A stretch of DNA of 64,000 bases from Bacteroides sp. GTDB lineage: Bacteria; Bacteroidota; Bacteroidia; Bacteroidales; Bacteroidaceae. Position numbers and translations under genes: made by a program. This document shows, piece by piece, positions 23,140 to 33,098 of this stretch. Every line of letters begins with the position of its first letter. The stretch's first letter is position 1. The notes under the pieces were generated by a model, which saw nothing but the letters and a program-made list of their open reading frames with translations, was not told the origin of the DNA and searched no databases. The DNA is taken from contig NZ_JAICZW010000042.1 of NCBI RefSeq assembly GCF_029057325.1, forward strand, positions 1 to 64,000, written 5' to 3'.

Positions 23140-25725
23140 TTATACGGGCTTATCTGAGCTATCAAAAGAAAGATTCAGGGAAACCGAAGTCTGAGTACTC
23201 TCACACTTCCCCTCCCTACGAGGGAGAAGCATCGTTGCCGTCACCTTCACGTTTCCTTTTTCGCCGTTACTCTGCACTACCAGCAGACATTTCCCGTAGA
23301 AGGCTTTGCGGTGGTTGGCTTTGAAGCGTTCCATGGAAATAGGGCTTCCGTTGTCCACGCCGGCAATGAAGCCGGTACCCTCTACAGTGAAAGTGATGTC
23401 GTTGTCGGCATTCGGACAGAGGTTTCCGTCCTTGTCCAGAATCTCGACGGTGACGAAACTCAGGTCTTTGCCATCTGCCCGGAGGATGGAACGATCAGGA
23501 GTCAGACGGATTTGTGACGGTTCACCGGCGGTACGGATTTCCTGCTCGGCAATCACCTTACCTTCCTTGCGGGAGACGGCTTTCACCATTCCCGGCTCGT
23601 ACTTCACGCGCCACATCACATGGAAGTCATCCTCTCCCTTGCTGCGAACGCCCTGCGACTGACCGTTGACAAAGAGTTCCACCTCATCGGCATCGTTATA
23701 GTATGCCCACATATCGACCTCCTGTCCCGGCGTCCAGTTCCAATGCGGAAAGAGGTGCAACACGGTCTTGTCGGACCGCCACTCGGACTGGTACATATAG
23801 TAAACGTCTTTTGGGAAGCCCGCCAGGTCAATGATACCGAAGTAAGAGCTGCGGGCAGGCCAGCCATAAGGGGTAGGCTCGCCGATGTAGTCGAAGCCCG
23901 TCCAGATGTATTGTCCGCTGATGAAGCCGTTGTTCTTCACGCGACGCAACGTGCCTTCGTGACGGTTTCCCCAAGGCACATGGCAGTTGTCGTAGGAAGA
24001 ACAGGAGAACGAAGCATCCTGGAAAGGTTTGTCCCATCGTTCGGGCCAGATGAACATCGAGTCGCTCGGCATGCGGTAGTAGCCGCGGGTCATCAGGGCA
24101 GAAACACTTTCTGTCACGATGAACGGCTTATCCGGGAAGTTCTCGGGAACACCTGCAAACCAATCGTCGTGATAGTTGAAACCGATAACATCCAGCGCAC
24201 CGGAGCGGAAAAGGTGGTTAGCCGGATTCGGCTCGTTGCAGCCCGCCGTCACGGGGCGTGTGGGGTCGAGCGACTTCACCATATCCACCAACTTTTGGGT
24301 CAGCAGAGAGTTTACGGACTGTTCACCCTCCTTTGCCAGCCTGTCGGCACCGTGGCCGAAGTTCAATATCAGGTTGGCTTCCTCCAGGCTGAGCGTATCG
24401 GCCTGGGCATCGGTCCATTGCTCCAGCACTTCGTTGCCGATGCTCCAGATAAAGACGGAGGGATGGTTGCGGTCGCGCACCACGAGGTCGGTCAGGTCGC
24501 GTTCATGCCACTCGTTGAAGTAGCGGGCATAGTCGTGACGGGTCTTCTGCTTGCGCCACATGTCGAAAGTCTCGTCCATCACGATGAAGCCCATGCGGTC
24601 ACAGAGGTCGAGCAGTTCCGGTGCGGGCGGGTTGTGGGAACAGCGGATACCGTTACAACCCATCTCCTTCAGAATTTCCAATTGGCGCTCTATCGCACGG
24701 ACATTGACGGCAGCCCCCAAACAACCGAGGTCGTGGTGCATGCAGACACCGTTTATCTTCAGCGGCTCTCCGTTCAGGACGAATCCTTCCCGGGCATCGA
24801 AGCGGAAGGTACGTATGCCGGTCGGGGTATAGTAGGTATCCAGCACCTCACCGGTCCGCTTATCTTTGAGGATAGATGCCATCTTATATATATAAGGTGT
24901 ACGGATGCTCCAGAGATGAGGGTTCCGCACAGAGATTTCCTGCTCCAACTCTTGCGAGGCGGTGGCGGCAATGCTTTGTTCAGCCACCGTTTCGCCCACC
25001 ACATTTCCTTCCGCATCCAGCAGACACGTCAGCAGGCTGACTTCCGCCTGTGCGTCTTGTCCTGCAACGGCATCATACTGCAACCGGGTACGTATCTTCA
25101 GCCGGGCACTGCCTGCCGACACCTCTTCTGCCGTGACGTAAGTTCCCCACTGTGCCACGTGCACCGGATTCAGCTTCGTCAGCCAGACATTGCGGTAAAT
25201 GCCGCAACCGGAGTACCAACGCGAGTTGGGTTGTTCGGCATTGTCCACGCGGACGGCAAGCACGTTCTTCCCGCCCCACCGGATATAGGGAGTCAGGTCG
25301 TAACTGAACGAAATGTAGCCGTAGGGACGTGTTCCCAGTTTATGCCCGTTGATATAGACGGTGGAATTCATGTAAGCACCGTCGAAGTCGATGCGCAGCC
25401 GCTTTCCTTCATCGGCTTTGTCAATCGTAAAAGACTTGCGATACCAGCCGATATCGCCGGGCAACGCACCGCCACCCGTACCGGAAGGATTGTCCTCGCT
25501 GAAGTCTCCTTCAATCGCCCAGTCGTGGGGCAAGTTCAGCTTCCGCCAGGCGGAATCGTCATAATCAGGCCGGGCGGCAGCCGCATCATCGCCCAAACGG
25601 AAAGTCCAGTCGGCGGTGAAGTCGAGGGAACGGTCATCCACGGTGATTTCTTCTTTGGGAGTGGCACAGCCGGTTGCCAACAGGAAGAGACTGATTAAAG
25701 AGTAAACTATTCTATTCATAGCCAT
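23140..25725 (-). CDS. GH2 beta-galactosidase (lipoprotein)
   Basis: The protein has 861 residues with a lipoprotein signal (LFLLATGC; lipidated cysteine near residue 20). Order: sugar-binding jelly roll (about 35-215, with NLPHDWAIEGDF and GWYRKSF), immunoglobulin-like domain, TIM barrel, then DUF4982-type and further Ig-like domains. Catalytic residues are seen as the acid/base in WSIGNEVLEQW and the nucleophile in VTESVSALMT. The family cleaves terminal beta-galactosides and related sugars. The ATG at 25725 abuts the GH31 stop codon; a second ATG two codons on is possible. Near the C-terminus, LLPRREGKCES is encoded by a REP-like palindrome (see findings). It is the second enzyme of the glycan locus and would remove galactose from xyloglucan side chains if that is the substrate. 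Confidence 0.93.
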   Translation of the reverse strand: MAMNRIVYSLISLFLLATGCATPKEEITVDDRSLDFTADWTFRLGDDAAAARPDYDDSAWRKLNLPHDWAIEGDFSEDNPSGTGGGALPGDIGWYRKSFTIDKADEGKRLRIDFDGAYMNSTVYINGHKLGTRPYGYISFSYDLTPYIRWGGKNVLAVRVDNAEQPNSRWYSGCGIYRNVWLTKLNPVHVAQWGTYVTAEEVSAGSARLKIRTRLQYDAVAGQDAQAEVSLLTCLLDAEGNVVGETVAEQSIAATASQELEQEISVRNPHLWSIRTPYIYKMASILKDKRTGEVLDTYYTPTGIRTFRFDAREGFVLNGEPLKINGVCMHHDLGCLGAAVNVRAIERQLEILKEMGCNGIRCSHNPPAPELLDLCDRMGFIVMDETFDMWRKQKTRHDYARYFNEWHERDLTDLVVRDRNHPSVFIWSIGNEVLEQWTDAQADTLSLEEANLILNFGHGADRLAKEGEQSVNSLLTQKLVDMVKSLDPTRPVTAGCNEPNPANHLFRSGALDVIGFNYHDDWFAGVPENFPDKPFIVTESVSALMTRGYYRMPSDSMFIWPERWDKPFQDASFSCSSYDNCHVPWGNRHEGTLRRVKNNGFISGQYIWTGFDYIGEPTPYGWPARSSYFGIIDLAGFPKDVYYMYQSEWRSDKTVLHLFPHWNWTPGQEVDMWAYYNDADEVELFVNGQSQGVRSKGEDDFHVMWRVKYEPGMVKAVSRKEGKVIAEQEIRTAGEPSQIRLTPDRSILRADGKDLSFVTVEILDKDGNLCPNADNDITFTVEGTGFIAGVDNGSPISMERFKANHRKAFYGKCLLVVQSNGEKGNVKVTATMLLPRREGKCESTQTSVSLNLSFDSSDKPV

Positions 25726-28590
25726 TTATAGTTTCACAATTTGCGCCTTTCCGTCGTACTTCACCACTACCCCCTTCGCCTGCGGTTGGTCTTTGCTGAC
25801 CTTCACAACCGTGAAAGTACGTTCTTTCAGCATGCCGGGGAAATCGCCCGTGCGGTCGCCAATGGACAGCGTCCCTTCAACATCGTCATAAATGAAAGGA
25901 ATGGTGGCATACTGCCCTTTCTCGTAGTTATAGTTCACCCCTTCATCCTCGTAGAGCGTGAAGGCACCGTTCTTGCCCGCATAGACATAGAGCGTGATTT
26001 CCTCCGCCTGCTTTTCATCGCTATACTGCATATCGGGACCGAAAGGCAAGATGGAACCTGCACGTACATAGAGCGGAATCCGTTCGTAAGGAGCGTCCAC
26101 CTCCAGCCGCTGACCGCCGGACACATATTGGCCCGAATAGAAATCGTACCAACCACAACCTGCCGGGAAATAGACCTCGCGGCTGCGTGCCCCGTACTCA
26201 TAGACCGGAGCCACCATCAAGGCAGGGCCGAACATATACTGGTCGCCGATGTTGTTCACATCCGCATCAGCCGTAAAGTCCATCACCAGCGGACGCATGA
26301 TGGTATAGTCATCGAAGTGGGTCATACCCGCCAACGAATAGATATACGGCATCATCCGATAGCGCAGCTTCGTATAATAAACTACGGAGTTGTAGCACGG
26401 ATGCCCTTCGGGAGCAATGTTCCAGATTTCGCGGAAGGGATATTGCCCGTGCGCACGGAACAGCGGGCAGAAAGCGCCGAACTGATACCAACGGGTGTTC
26501 AGCTCCCGCCACTCCTTGTAGTCCGCATTCTCGCGTCCGGTCTTGTTGTACTCCACCTGGCCGGCCACGTAGCGGTTCTCCACACAGAAGCCGCCGATAT
26601 CCATCGTCCAATAGGGAATGCCGCTGACGGCAAAGTTCAGTCCGGCCGAAATCTGTGCCTTCATATCTTCCCAACGGGTAGCGATGTCACCGCTCCAGGT
26701 AGCGGTGGAGTAGCGTTGCAGTCCGGCAAAGCCCGAACGGGTCAGCAAGAAGACACGCTTGTCGGGCTCCACACCGCGCTGTCCGTCATAGATAGCCTCG
26801 GCATTCATCAGGGCGTAGGCATTAAAGAACTTGGCGGAAGGGCCAAGGGCCGTGGGGCCGCAAAGGTCCTTGCGATATTGCAAGTCTGTGCAGTCGCGGA
26901 TGTTGGGTTCGCTGGCATCCATCCACCAGGCATCGATGCCGAGCGGATAGTAGTGGTCCTGCATCTGCTTCCAGAAGAGCTTCCGCGCCTCCGGTTCGTA
27001 AGCATCATAGAAGGAACCTAAGTAACCGGGGCCTACCCAGTCTTTGATGCTGTCCTTGATAGCCTGCCGATACATCCATCCCTTCGCGTCGAACTCCTTG
27101 AAGTGCTCGGTCGTGGCATAGAACTTGGGCCATACGGAGACCATCACCCGCCCGTGCATCGCATGAATGGAATCGACCATCCCCTTAGGGTCGGGAAAGC
27201 GGACCGGATCGAACTCGTGGCTGCCCCATGCATCTTGCGGCCAGTGCAGCCAGTCGATGACGATGTTGTCGATGGGAATCTGGCGATCACGGAATTCCTT
27301 CAATGTGGAGAGCACCTCTTCGCGTGTATTATACTTCTCACGACTCTGCCAGTAGCCCATCGCCCACTTCGGCATCACCTGCGCCTTTCCGGTCAGTGTG
27401 CGATAACCGCTGATGACATCGTCCATGTCATCACCGTAAACAAAATAGTAGTTCACTTCGTTCTGCATTTCGCCCCACCAGGAAAGTTTTTCCTGCTCTT
27501 CATCCGCCACCGGACTCAAAGCACGCAAACCGCAGTAAGAGACCACGCCGTCCGGCTTCCACTCTATCTTCAGGGGAACACGCTTACCGGCTTCCAGGTC
27601 AACGGCAAATTTGTAGCTGTTGGGATTCCAAGCCGTGCGCCAGCGTTCGGGCACAACCAGCTCGTTATCGATATAGACCTTCATATAGCCCGCATAGTAG
27701 AGGATGAAGCGGAACCGTCCCGTTTCAGCCGGTTCTATCTCGCCCTCATACATCACATGGGAGTTCATGAACGGAAATCCGTCGGGCAGGTTGATGACCT
27801 TGTCCAGGTGGGCGGCACGGTCCAAGTGCTCGAAGTAGAGAGAGTCTTCGCGGCGCACGATGGTCGCCTCCTCCTTCTTCTCCGGAGTATAGGTACCGGT
27901 CAAGGCACCTTCCTTCCCCTCTTTGTCGTAAAGCTTGAACACCTTGCCCAGCTGCGAGTAGTCGCGCGGGTCGCCAAAACGGCACAGCGAATAGCTGTCC
28001 CACAGCACGCCATAGTGCTTGTTGGAGACAATGAAAGGCACGGAAACCTTCGTGTTGTATTGAAACAGCTCCTCGTTCTTTCCTTTATAATTGAACTCAT
28101 CCGCCTGGTGCTGTCCCAAGCCGTAAAAAGCCTCATCGCTGCCCGCTGATTGGAACACCTGACGCACACTATAGCCCTTTGTCCCTTCCACCTCCATCGG
28201 TATGAAAGTTCTGCCGTTCCGCTCTTCGGCAAGAATCTGTTTGCCATCGATATCCGTGAAGCGCACTTCACCCGTCTTCTTTGAAACAATGGCACAAAGT
28301 GCCGAAGTCTTTACAATGACCTCATCCCCCTGTTCCTCTACCTTGAAATCGGCCTTCTGCCTGGGAACGATGATCAGACTCTGCTCTTCCGAGAAATCCT
28401 TCTCCGGAGTAGCCGATACATGGATGAGCTTTTCACCCATCACCTCTACCTTTACCTTGCGTACATCCGTCGGCCGCTGTTGTCCGACTTCCACAACCAC
28501 ACCGCTTTCGGTCTGTTGGAATCCGCTGCCGGAACATGCCGCAAGCATCCATCCGACAAGCCAATACACTGAAGTGTTTTTCAATTTCAT
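25726..28590 (-). CDS. GH31 alpha-xylosidase/alpha-glucosidase with PA14 insert (lipoprotein)
   Basis: This 954-residue protein has a lipobox (MLAACSGSG). The N-terminal GH31 beta-domain is interrupted by a PA14-like module (about 225-375; GFPFMNSHVMYEGEIEP, YAGYMKVYIDNELV), an arrangement known in alpha-xylosidases acting on xyloglucan. The catalytic barrel shows PKWAMGYWQSREKY, the nucleophile motif DAWWMDASEPN and the acid/base segment TATWSGDIATRWEDM. C-terminal beta-domains follow. The family is retaining. The PA14 insert and the neighbours (GH2, GH3, hybrid regulator) favour alpha-xylosidase on xyloglucan oligosaccharides over alpha-glucosidase, but this is inference. It is the first enzyme gene after the regulator, 137 bp away, with a likely promoter in that gap. 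Confidence 0.93.
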   Translation of the reverse strand: MKLKNTSVYWLVGWMLAACSGSGFQQTESGVVVEVGQQRPTDVRKVKVEVMGEKLIHVSATPEKDFSEEQSLIIVPRQKADFKVEEQGDEVIVKTSALCAIVSKKTGEVRFTDIDGKQILAEERNGRTFIPMEVEGTKGYSVRQVFQSAGSDEAFYGLGQHQADEFNYKGKNEELFQYNTKVSVPFIVSNKHYGVLWDSYSLCRFGDPRDYSQLGKVFKLYDKEGKEGALTGTYTPEKKEEATIVRREDSLYFEHLDRAAHLDKVINLPDGFPFMNSHVMYEGEIEPAETGRFRFILYYAGYMKVYIDNELVVPERWRTAWNPNSYKFAVDLEAGKRVPLKIEWKPDGVVSYCGLRALSPVADEEQEKLSWWGEMQNEVNYYFVYGDDMDDVISGYRTLTGKAQVMPKWAMGYWQSREKYNTREEVLSTLKEFRDRQIPIDNIVIDWLHWPQDAWGSHEFDPVRFPDPKGMVDSIHAMHGRVMVSVWPKFYATTEHFKEFDAKGWMYRQAIKDSIKDWVGPGYLGSFYDAYEPEARKLFWKQMQDHYYPLGIDAWWMDASEPNIRDCTDLQYRKDLCGPTALGPSAKFFNAYALMNAEAIYDGQRGVEPDKRVFLLTRSGFAGLQRYSTATWSGDIATRWEDMKAQISAGLNFAVSGIPYWTMDIGGFCVENRYVAGQVEYNKTGRENADYKEWRELNTRWYQFGAFCPLFRAHGQYPFREIWNIAPEGHPCYNSVVYYTKLRYRMMPYIYSLAGMTHFDDYTIMRPLVMDFTADADVNNIGDQYMFGPALMVAPVYEYGARSREVYFPAGCGWYDFYSGQYVSGGQRLEVDAPYERIPLYVRAGSILPFGPDMQYSDEKQAEEITLYVYAGKNGAFTLYEDEGVNYNYEKGQYATIPFIYDDVEGTLSIGDRTGDFPGMLKERTFTVVKVSKDQPQAKGVVVKYDGKAQIVKL

Positions 28591-28727
28591 ATTACTGCTT
28601 TTTTAAGTGATATTTCGCTGACGTAAAGGTAAGCTATTCACTTCAAAACAGGCGTGCCCAATGTTGACAGGAAAGGGTATTTTTGATTTTTCCTGAGACA
28701 ATATGTTTCCGTTAGGGGTATCTTTTG

Positions 28728-31700
28728 TTATTTTCCCTCCCTTTCCTGATAGGCAGAGGGCAAAACTCCGAACTCTTCCTTGAAATACTTGCTGAAGTAT
28801 TTGGGATTATTGAAACCCAACTGATAGGCTATTTCCGACACACTCTGCTGGCTCTCGCGCAACAACTGCGCGGCACGCTTCAGGCGGATGACGCGGATGA
28901 ATTCGATGGGAGTTCTCCCGGTAATCTGCGACAGTTTCTTGTACAGATGCACCCGACTCATCCCCAACGCCCGGCTCAACTCTTCTACCGACAGGTCGCA
29001 ACGGGAGATGTTCGCCTCCACGTACCTGATGGCGTTCTCCACCAGCTTCTCGTCCATCGAGGTAATCGCCACCTCGCCCGGTTCGGGTTCTATCATCGTC
29101 TTCTTCTTGCGCTTCTTGCTCAGGTCTATCAGCTTGCGCATCCGCAGAATCAGTATCTCCACATTGAAAGGCTTGGTCACATAGTCGTCCGCACCGACGG
29201 TCAGCCCTTCCACCTTCGCCTCTATCGCTTGCCGTGCCGTGAGCAATATCACTGGAATGTCGCACGTGCGCTTGTCGGCTTTCAGGCAACGGCATAGCTC
29301 GTTTCCATCCATTTCGGGCATCATCACATCGCTGACCACGATGTCGGGCATCAGCTCCGGCATCTTCCGCCAGGCTTCCTTGCCATTGTAGGCCGCCTCT
29401 ATGCGGAAGTAGAGGCGCAGGCTGTCCCTCATAAAGGCGACAAGGTCTTCATTGTCATCCACAATCAGGGCAAGCGGTTTTCCATTGTCTCCGTTCCCTT
29501 TTTCCGCATCCGGCAAGGTTTCTGGCAACGCTTCTTTCTCCGCATCCGGCAAAGAGGTTTCGGCAGCGCCCGCCCCTGTCGCAAGCGAGGCCGCTTTAAG
29601 AGCGTTCGCCCGCACGTGCTTCACAGGGAGTTCCACCAGAAAGACGCTTCCTCCGCCGGGGTTGTCCACCACACGCACCGTTCCCTCGTGCAGCGTCACG
29701 AAGTCGTGCACCAGGCTCAGCCCGATGCCGCTACCCATGGGTTGCTGCTTCAAATCGGCCCGCTCCACCTGATAGAAACGTTCGAAGATACGTTCCTTCT
29801 CCTCATCTCCGATGCCGACACCCGTATCCGAAACCTTTATCAGCAACTTCTCGGGAAGCTCTTTCGACATCTCCAACGCCACGTCCACGCGCCCTCCTTC
29901 GGGCGTGAATTTGAAGGCATTGGACAGCAGATTCATCACCACCTTGCCAATCTTGTCTTCATCGAACGACATCTCCAGTGACTCCATGGCCGAGAAGAAG
30001 GTCAGGCGCACGTGCTTCTTCTCCGAAAGCATCAGGAACGAAGTACAGATGCCGTGCACATACGCCACGATATCGCCTTCGGACAAGGTGAGGTGCAACC
30101 CCGCCATCTCGTTCTTACGGAAGTCGAGCAATTGGTTCACCAGGTTCAGCAGCCGTTGCGCATTGCGGTACATCAGCTCCAGCTTGCCGCGCAACTTCTC
30201 GTCCGTCACCTCCTTCAGCACGCCTTCCATCGGCGACAGGATAAGCGTGAGTGGAGTGCGCAGTTCGTGGCTGACACTGGTGAAAAAGCGGAACTTCAAC
30301 TGGTTCAGCTCTTCTTTTTTCTTTGCATCCTCCTCCAGCTGACGCATTCTGAACTTGTTGCGCTCCTTGCGCTGTATCAGGTAGAGCGCAAACAGAATAG
30401 CTCCTACTGCCAGCATGGCATAGACGAGGTATGCCCACGGAGTCATCCAGAAGGGAGGCTGCACGACAATCTTCAAGCACGCCTCTTCGGTACCCGCATA
30501 GCCGTCGCTGTTGGTCGCCTTCACCTTCAGCCGATAGGTTCCCGGGGCCAGGTTGGTATAAGTGACGCGATGTATGCCGGCAGGGGTGGTCAGCCATCCG
30601 TCGTTGAAGCCCTCCAGCTTGTAGTGGTATCGCGTCTTTTCGGGCAGCACGAAGTTGTCTGAAGCAAACAGCACCGTGAACACGTTCTGACTATACGTCA
30701 GGACAACCTTCCCGGCCGTGTTCAGCGACTCCTTCAACAGGATATGTCCCGCATACTCATCGCCCACTCTCACCTCTTCGTTGAACAGTTGAAAACCGGT
30801 GAACATCACCTTGGGCAACTTCCGGTTGTATCTGATGCCGTCCGGCCTGAAGCGGTTCAAGCCGTAGAGTCCTCCCACCACAAGTTCACCCGTATGCAGG
30901 CGCCTCAAGGAACGCTGGTTGAAGTCGCAGCTTTGCAGACCATCCTTGTCGTCGTAGGTATAACAGCGGAACAGGGGTTGCCGTGTCTTCTCGTCCATGG
31001 TCAGCACGATATTGGTCAGCCCGCCTCCCGCACTGACCCACATAGTCTTGTTATCATCTTCCGTAATGCCTAGCATCAGCATGCCGGAGAAATCGGGCCG
31101 GATGGGTACTTCATACAGTTCATCGCGCTTCGGGTCATACAAGTCCAGGCCTTCGCGCGTACCTATCCACAACAAGCCGCGGCTGTCTTCATATACTTGA
31201 TGGATGTTTTTGTTCGAAAGTTCCGCCCTCCCCTGCTTAGTGCCCGTGAAGTCCGTAATCTTTCTGGTGGACAAATCCATAAAGGCCAATCCCTTGGAAG
31301 TTCCTATAACCAGCCGGTTGTCTCTGCCGATGCAAAGAGAAGAGATGTAGTCCGAGGGTAGGTTTGAGTTTCCGGCAGCATAGGTGGCAAAGGTTCCCGT
31401 CTGCGGATTCAGGCATTGCAGCCCCCCGCCCAATGTACCAATCCAGATGTTCCGGTCGGCATCTTCCGCCAATGCCCACACGTTGTCATCGGCCAACGAA
31501 TTAGCATCGCCCTTGCGGGCCTTGTAACGGACAAACCGATTGCCGTCGTAGCAATTCAGTCCTCCCCAGAAGGTGCCGGCCCACAACTTGCCGCCGCTGT
31601 CGCGAAGCAGGCAGACCACCACGTTGCTCGAAATGGAACGGGCTTCCTCCGTATGCCGGAAAGTGGTATATTCGTCCGTCGCGCGGTTCCAGCGAATCAA

Positions 31701-32807
31701 TCCGCAATCATTGGTGCCCAGCCATACGATGTCATCCCCGCCGTCTTCCACGCAGTTCACGTCGCCCACTTCGGCAATGCCGAACTTGAAAGCGCTTTCG
31801 TTGTAGAAGGAGACGCCTTTCTTGTAGGTGCCCACCCACATCGTTCCGCCCTCGTCTTCATAGAGGACTGTCACCGTATTGTTGGACAACGTACGGCTGT
31901 CACCGGGAGTATTCATCAGGTATGTCTTCTCCGCTGCCGCCGGTTCTATCAGTTCGATGCCGTCCTGGTCTCTGCCTATCCATATACGTCCGTACTTGTC
32001 TTGCGCCACAGCCCGCACGACGTTGTAGGTATCTGTCCGGGGAGAACGCTGTTCCCACGTGTCACGAGGCAGATTGTAAATCCACACCCCTGCCACACTG
32101 AACGCCCACAACCGTTCGCTATTATCCGCAAACAGACCAAATTCCACATCCTTCATCTCGCCACAATCTCTCGGGATGTCACGATTTATCCAGCAGACTT
32201 TCGGCTCCGCCTTATCCATACAGACTATAACACCGTCCTCCAGTATCAGCAGCACCTTTCCGCCACACTCTTTCATATCAGAAGCGACGGCTTCCGTTCC
32301 AAGTGCCTCCGAACCTTCCACCGCCACCGCCTTGTCCTTTCCCTCTTCATACCGATAGATGCCTTTGCCCTGAACCACTATCCAAAAGGTGTTCGCGCTG
32401 TCAATATAGACCAGCGAAGGGCTTCCGGCGATGCCGACATTCCGCATCCACGCCTCCACGTTGCGGTCGAATGTCTCCGATGCTGCATTGTAAATGGCAT
32501 ATCCGGAAGCCATACGTATCCACAGATTGCCGGAAGCATCTTCCTGGATGCCCTTGATGTAGCTGTCGGGAAGAGACTTCTCGTCATCCTTCCGGTTGCG
32601 ATAAATCTTTACGTCGTAGCCGTCATAGCGGTTCAGCCCGGAAGCCGTACCAAACCACATAAATCCTTTGGAATCTTTATAGATGGCATTCACCTGATTG
32701 TTGGACAGCCCGTCCTTCACCTCCAGATGCTTGAACATATAATTGTGTGAAAATATCGGGAAACATATCACCCAAAGCCATATAAGCAGAAGTCGCACTC
32801 TTTTCAT
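28728..32807 (-). CDS. Hybrid two-component system regulator (HTCS, SusR-like PUL sensor)
   Basis: This 1359-residue single-chain sensor and regulator starts at MKRVRLLLIWLWVICF; in-frame codons upstream are part of a repeat. The periplasmic part is two seven-bladed propellers of Reg_prop repeats (SNNQVNAIYKDSKGFMWFGT and many later WIGT/WVGT blades) plus a Y_Y_Y domain. One membrane span follows (about 788-812, WAYLVYAMLAVGAILFALYL). The cytoplasm holds HisKA (SVSHELRTPLTL, H about 846), HATPase, a receiver domain with the phospho-acceptor in VSDVMMPEMDG (about 1157), and an AraC-type DNA-binding domain (about 1265-1355, MSRVHLYKKLSQITGRTP). Such proteins sense a specific oligosaccharide and switch on the adjacent enzymes, here GH31, GH2 and GH3. 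Confidence 0.96.
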   Translation of the reverse strand: MKRVRLLLIWLWVICFPIFSHNYMFKHLEVKDGLSNNQVNAIYKDSKGFMWFGTASGLNRYDGYDVKIYRNRKDDEKSLPDSYIKGIQEDASGNLWIRMASGYAIYNAASETFDRNVEAWMRNVGIAGSPSLVYIDSANTFWIVVQGKGIYRYEEGKDKAVAVEGSEALGTEAVASDMKECGGKVLLILEDGVIVCMDKAEPKVCWINRDIPRDCGEMKDVEFGLFADNSERLWAFSVAGVWIYNLPRDTWEQRSPRTDTYNVVRAVAQDKYGRIWIGRDQDGIELIEPAAAEKTYLMNTPGDSRTLSNNTVTVLYEDEGGTMWVGTYKKGVSFYNESAFKFGIAEVGDVNCVEDGGDDIVWLGTNDCGLIRWNRATDEYTTFRHTEEARSISSNVVVCLLRDSGGKLWAGTFWGGLNCYDGNRFVRYKARKGDANSLADDNVWALAEDADRNIWIGTLGGGLQCLNPQTGTFATYAAGNSNLPSDYISSLCIGRDNRLVIGTSKGLAFMDLSTRKITDFTGTKQGRAELSNKNIHQVYEDSRGLLWIGTREGLDLYDPKRDELYEVPIRPDFSGMLMLGITEDDNKTMWVSAGGGLTNIVLTMDEKTRQPLFRCYTYDDKDGLQSCDFNQRSLRRLHTGELVVGGLYGLNRFRPDGIRYNRKLPKVMFTGFQLFNEEVRVGDEYAGHILLKESLNTAGKVVLTYSQNVFTVLFASDNFVLPEKTRYHYKLEGFNDGWLTTPAGIHRVTYTNLAPGTYRLKVKATNSDGYAGTEEACLKIVVQPPFWMTPWAYLVYAMLAVGAILFALYLIQRKERNKFRMRQLEEDAKKKEELNQLKFRFFTSVSHELRTPLTLILSPMEGVLKEVTDEKLRGKLELMYRNAQRLLNLVNQLLDFRKNEMAGLHLTLSEGDIVAYVHGICTSFLMLSEKKHVRLTFFSAMESLEMSFDEDKIGKVVMNLLSNAFKFTPEGGRVDVALEMSKELPEKLLIKVSDTGVGIGDEEKERIFERFYQVERADLKQQPMGSGIGLSLVHDFVTLHEGTVRVVDNPGGGSVFLVELPVKHVRANALKAASLATGAGAAETSLPDAEKEALPETLPDAEKGNGDNGKPLALIVDDNEDLVAFMRDSLRLYFRIEAAYNGKEAWRKMPELMPDIVVSDVMMPEMDGNELCRCLKADKRTCDIPVILLTARQAIEAKVEGLTVGADDYVTKPFNVEILILRMRKLIDLSKKRKKKTMIEPEPGEVAITSMDEKLVENAIRYVEANISRCDLSVEELSRALGMSRVHLYKKLSQITGRTPIEFIRVIRLKRAAQLLRESQQSVSEIAYQLGFNNPKYFSKYFKEEFGVLPSAYQEREGK

Positions 32808-32937
32808 ACTATCAGATTTTGTTGCAAATGAAAGGAAAAACAGGTAAAGAAACAAGAAAAGGAACAGTTTTAAACAAAGAAACTCCCTTTGGAAAGTAGT
32901 TCGGCCTGCCTTATAAAGTTGCACAACCGTGCCCATA

Positions 32938-33029
32938 AACTTCATCTCGCGTGCGGAGATGTACATCTCAGCAGCTGAGATATACATCCCGGCACGCGAG
33001 ATGTATATCTCACGCCGCGAGATGAAGTT
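32938..33029. repeat. Nested palindromic repeat upstream of the HTCS gene
   Basis: Its ends AACTTCATCTCGCG and CGCGAGATGAAGTT are perfect inverted repeats of 14 bp. Between them lie three further palindromic units of the GAGATGTACATCTC / GAGATATACATC / GAGATGTATATCTC kind. Both strands translate as runs of (A/R)REMYIS-type units, a sign of the roughly 21-bp repeat and not of a protein. It lies between the regulator gene at 33099 and the HTCS start, so it may terminate the upstream operon. Confidence 0.75.
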
Positions 33030-33098
33030 TTTCTGCTGTGTTTGTCATTTTTCCCCGCCAGAAAAACTATTTTCCCTACCGTTCTTTGCCTTTTCCGC

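Noticed and set aside
23620..25698. A 692-codon open frame on the plus strand opposite the GH2 gene
   Set aside because: Same reason: antisense shadow of a gene with firm catalytic motifs.
32808..32987. 60-residue N-terminal extension of the hybrid regulator
   Set aside because: It consists of repeat-coded MYISA units and a phenylalanine/leucine-rich stretch. The ATG at 32807 gives a normal signal/membrane start.
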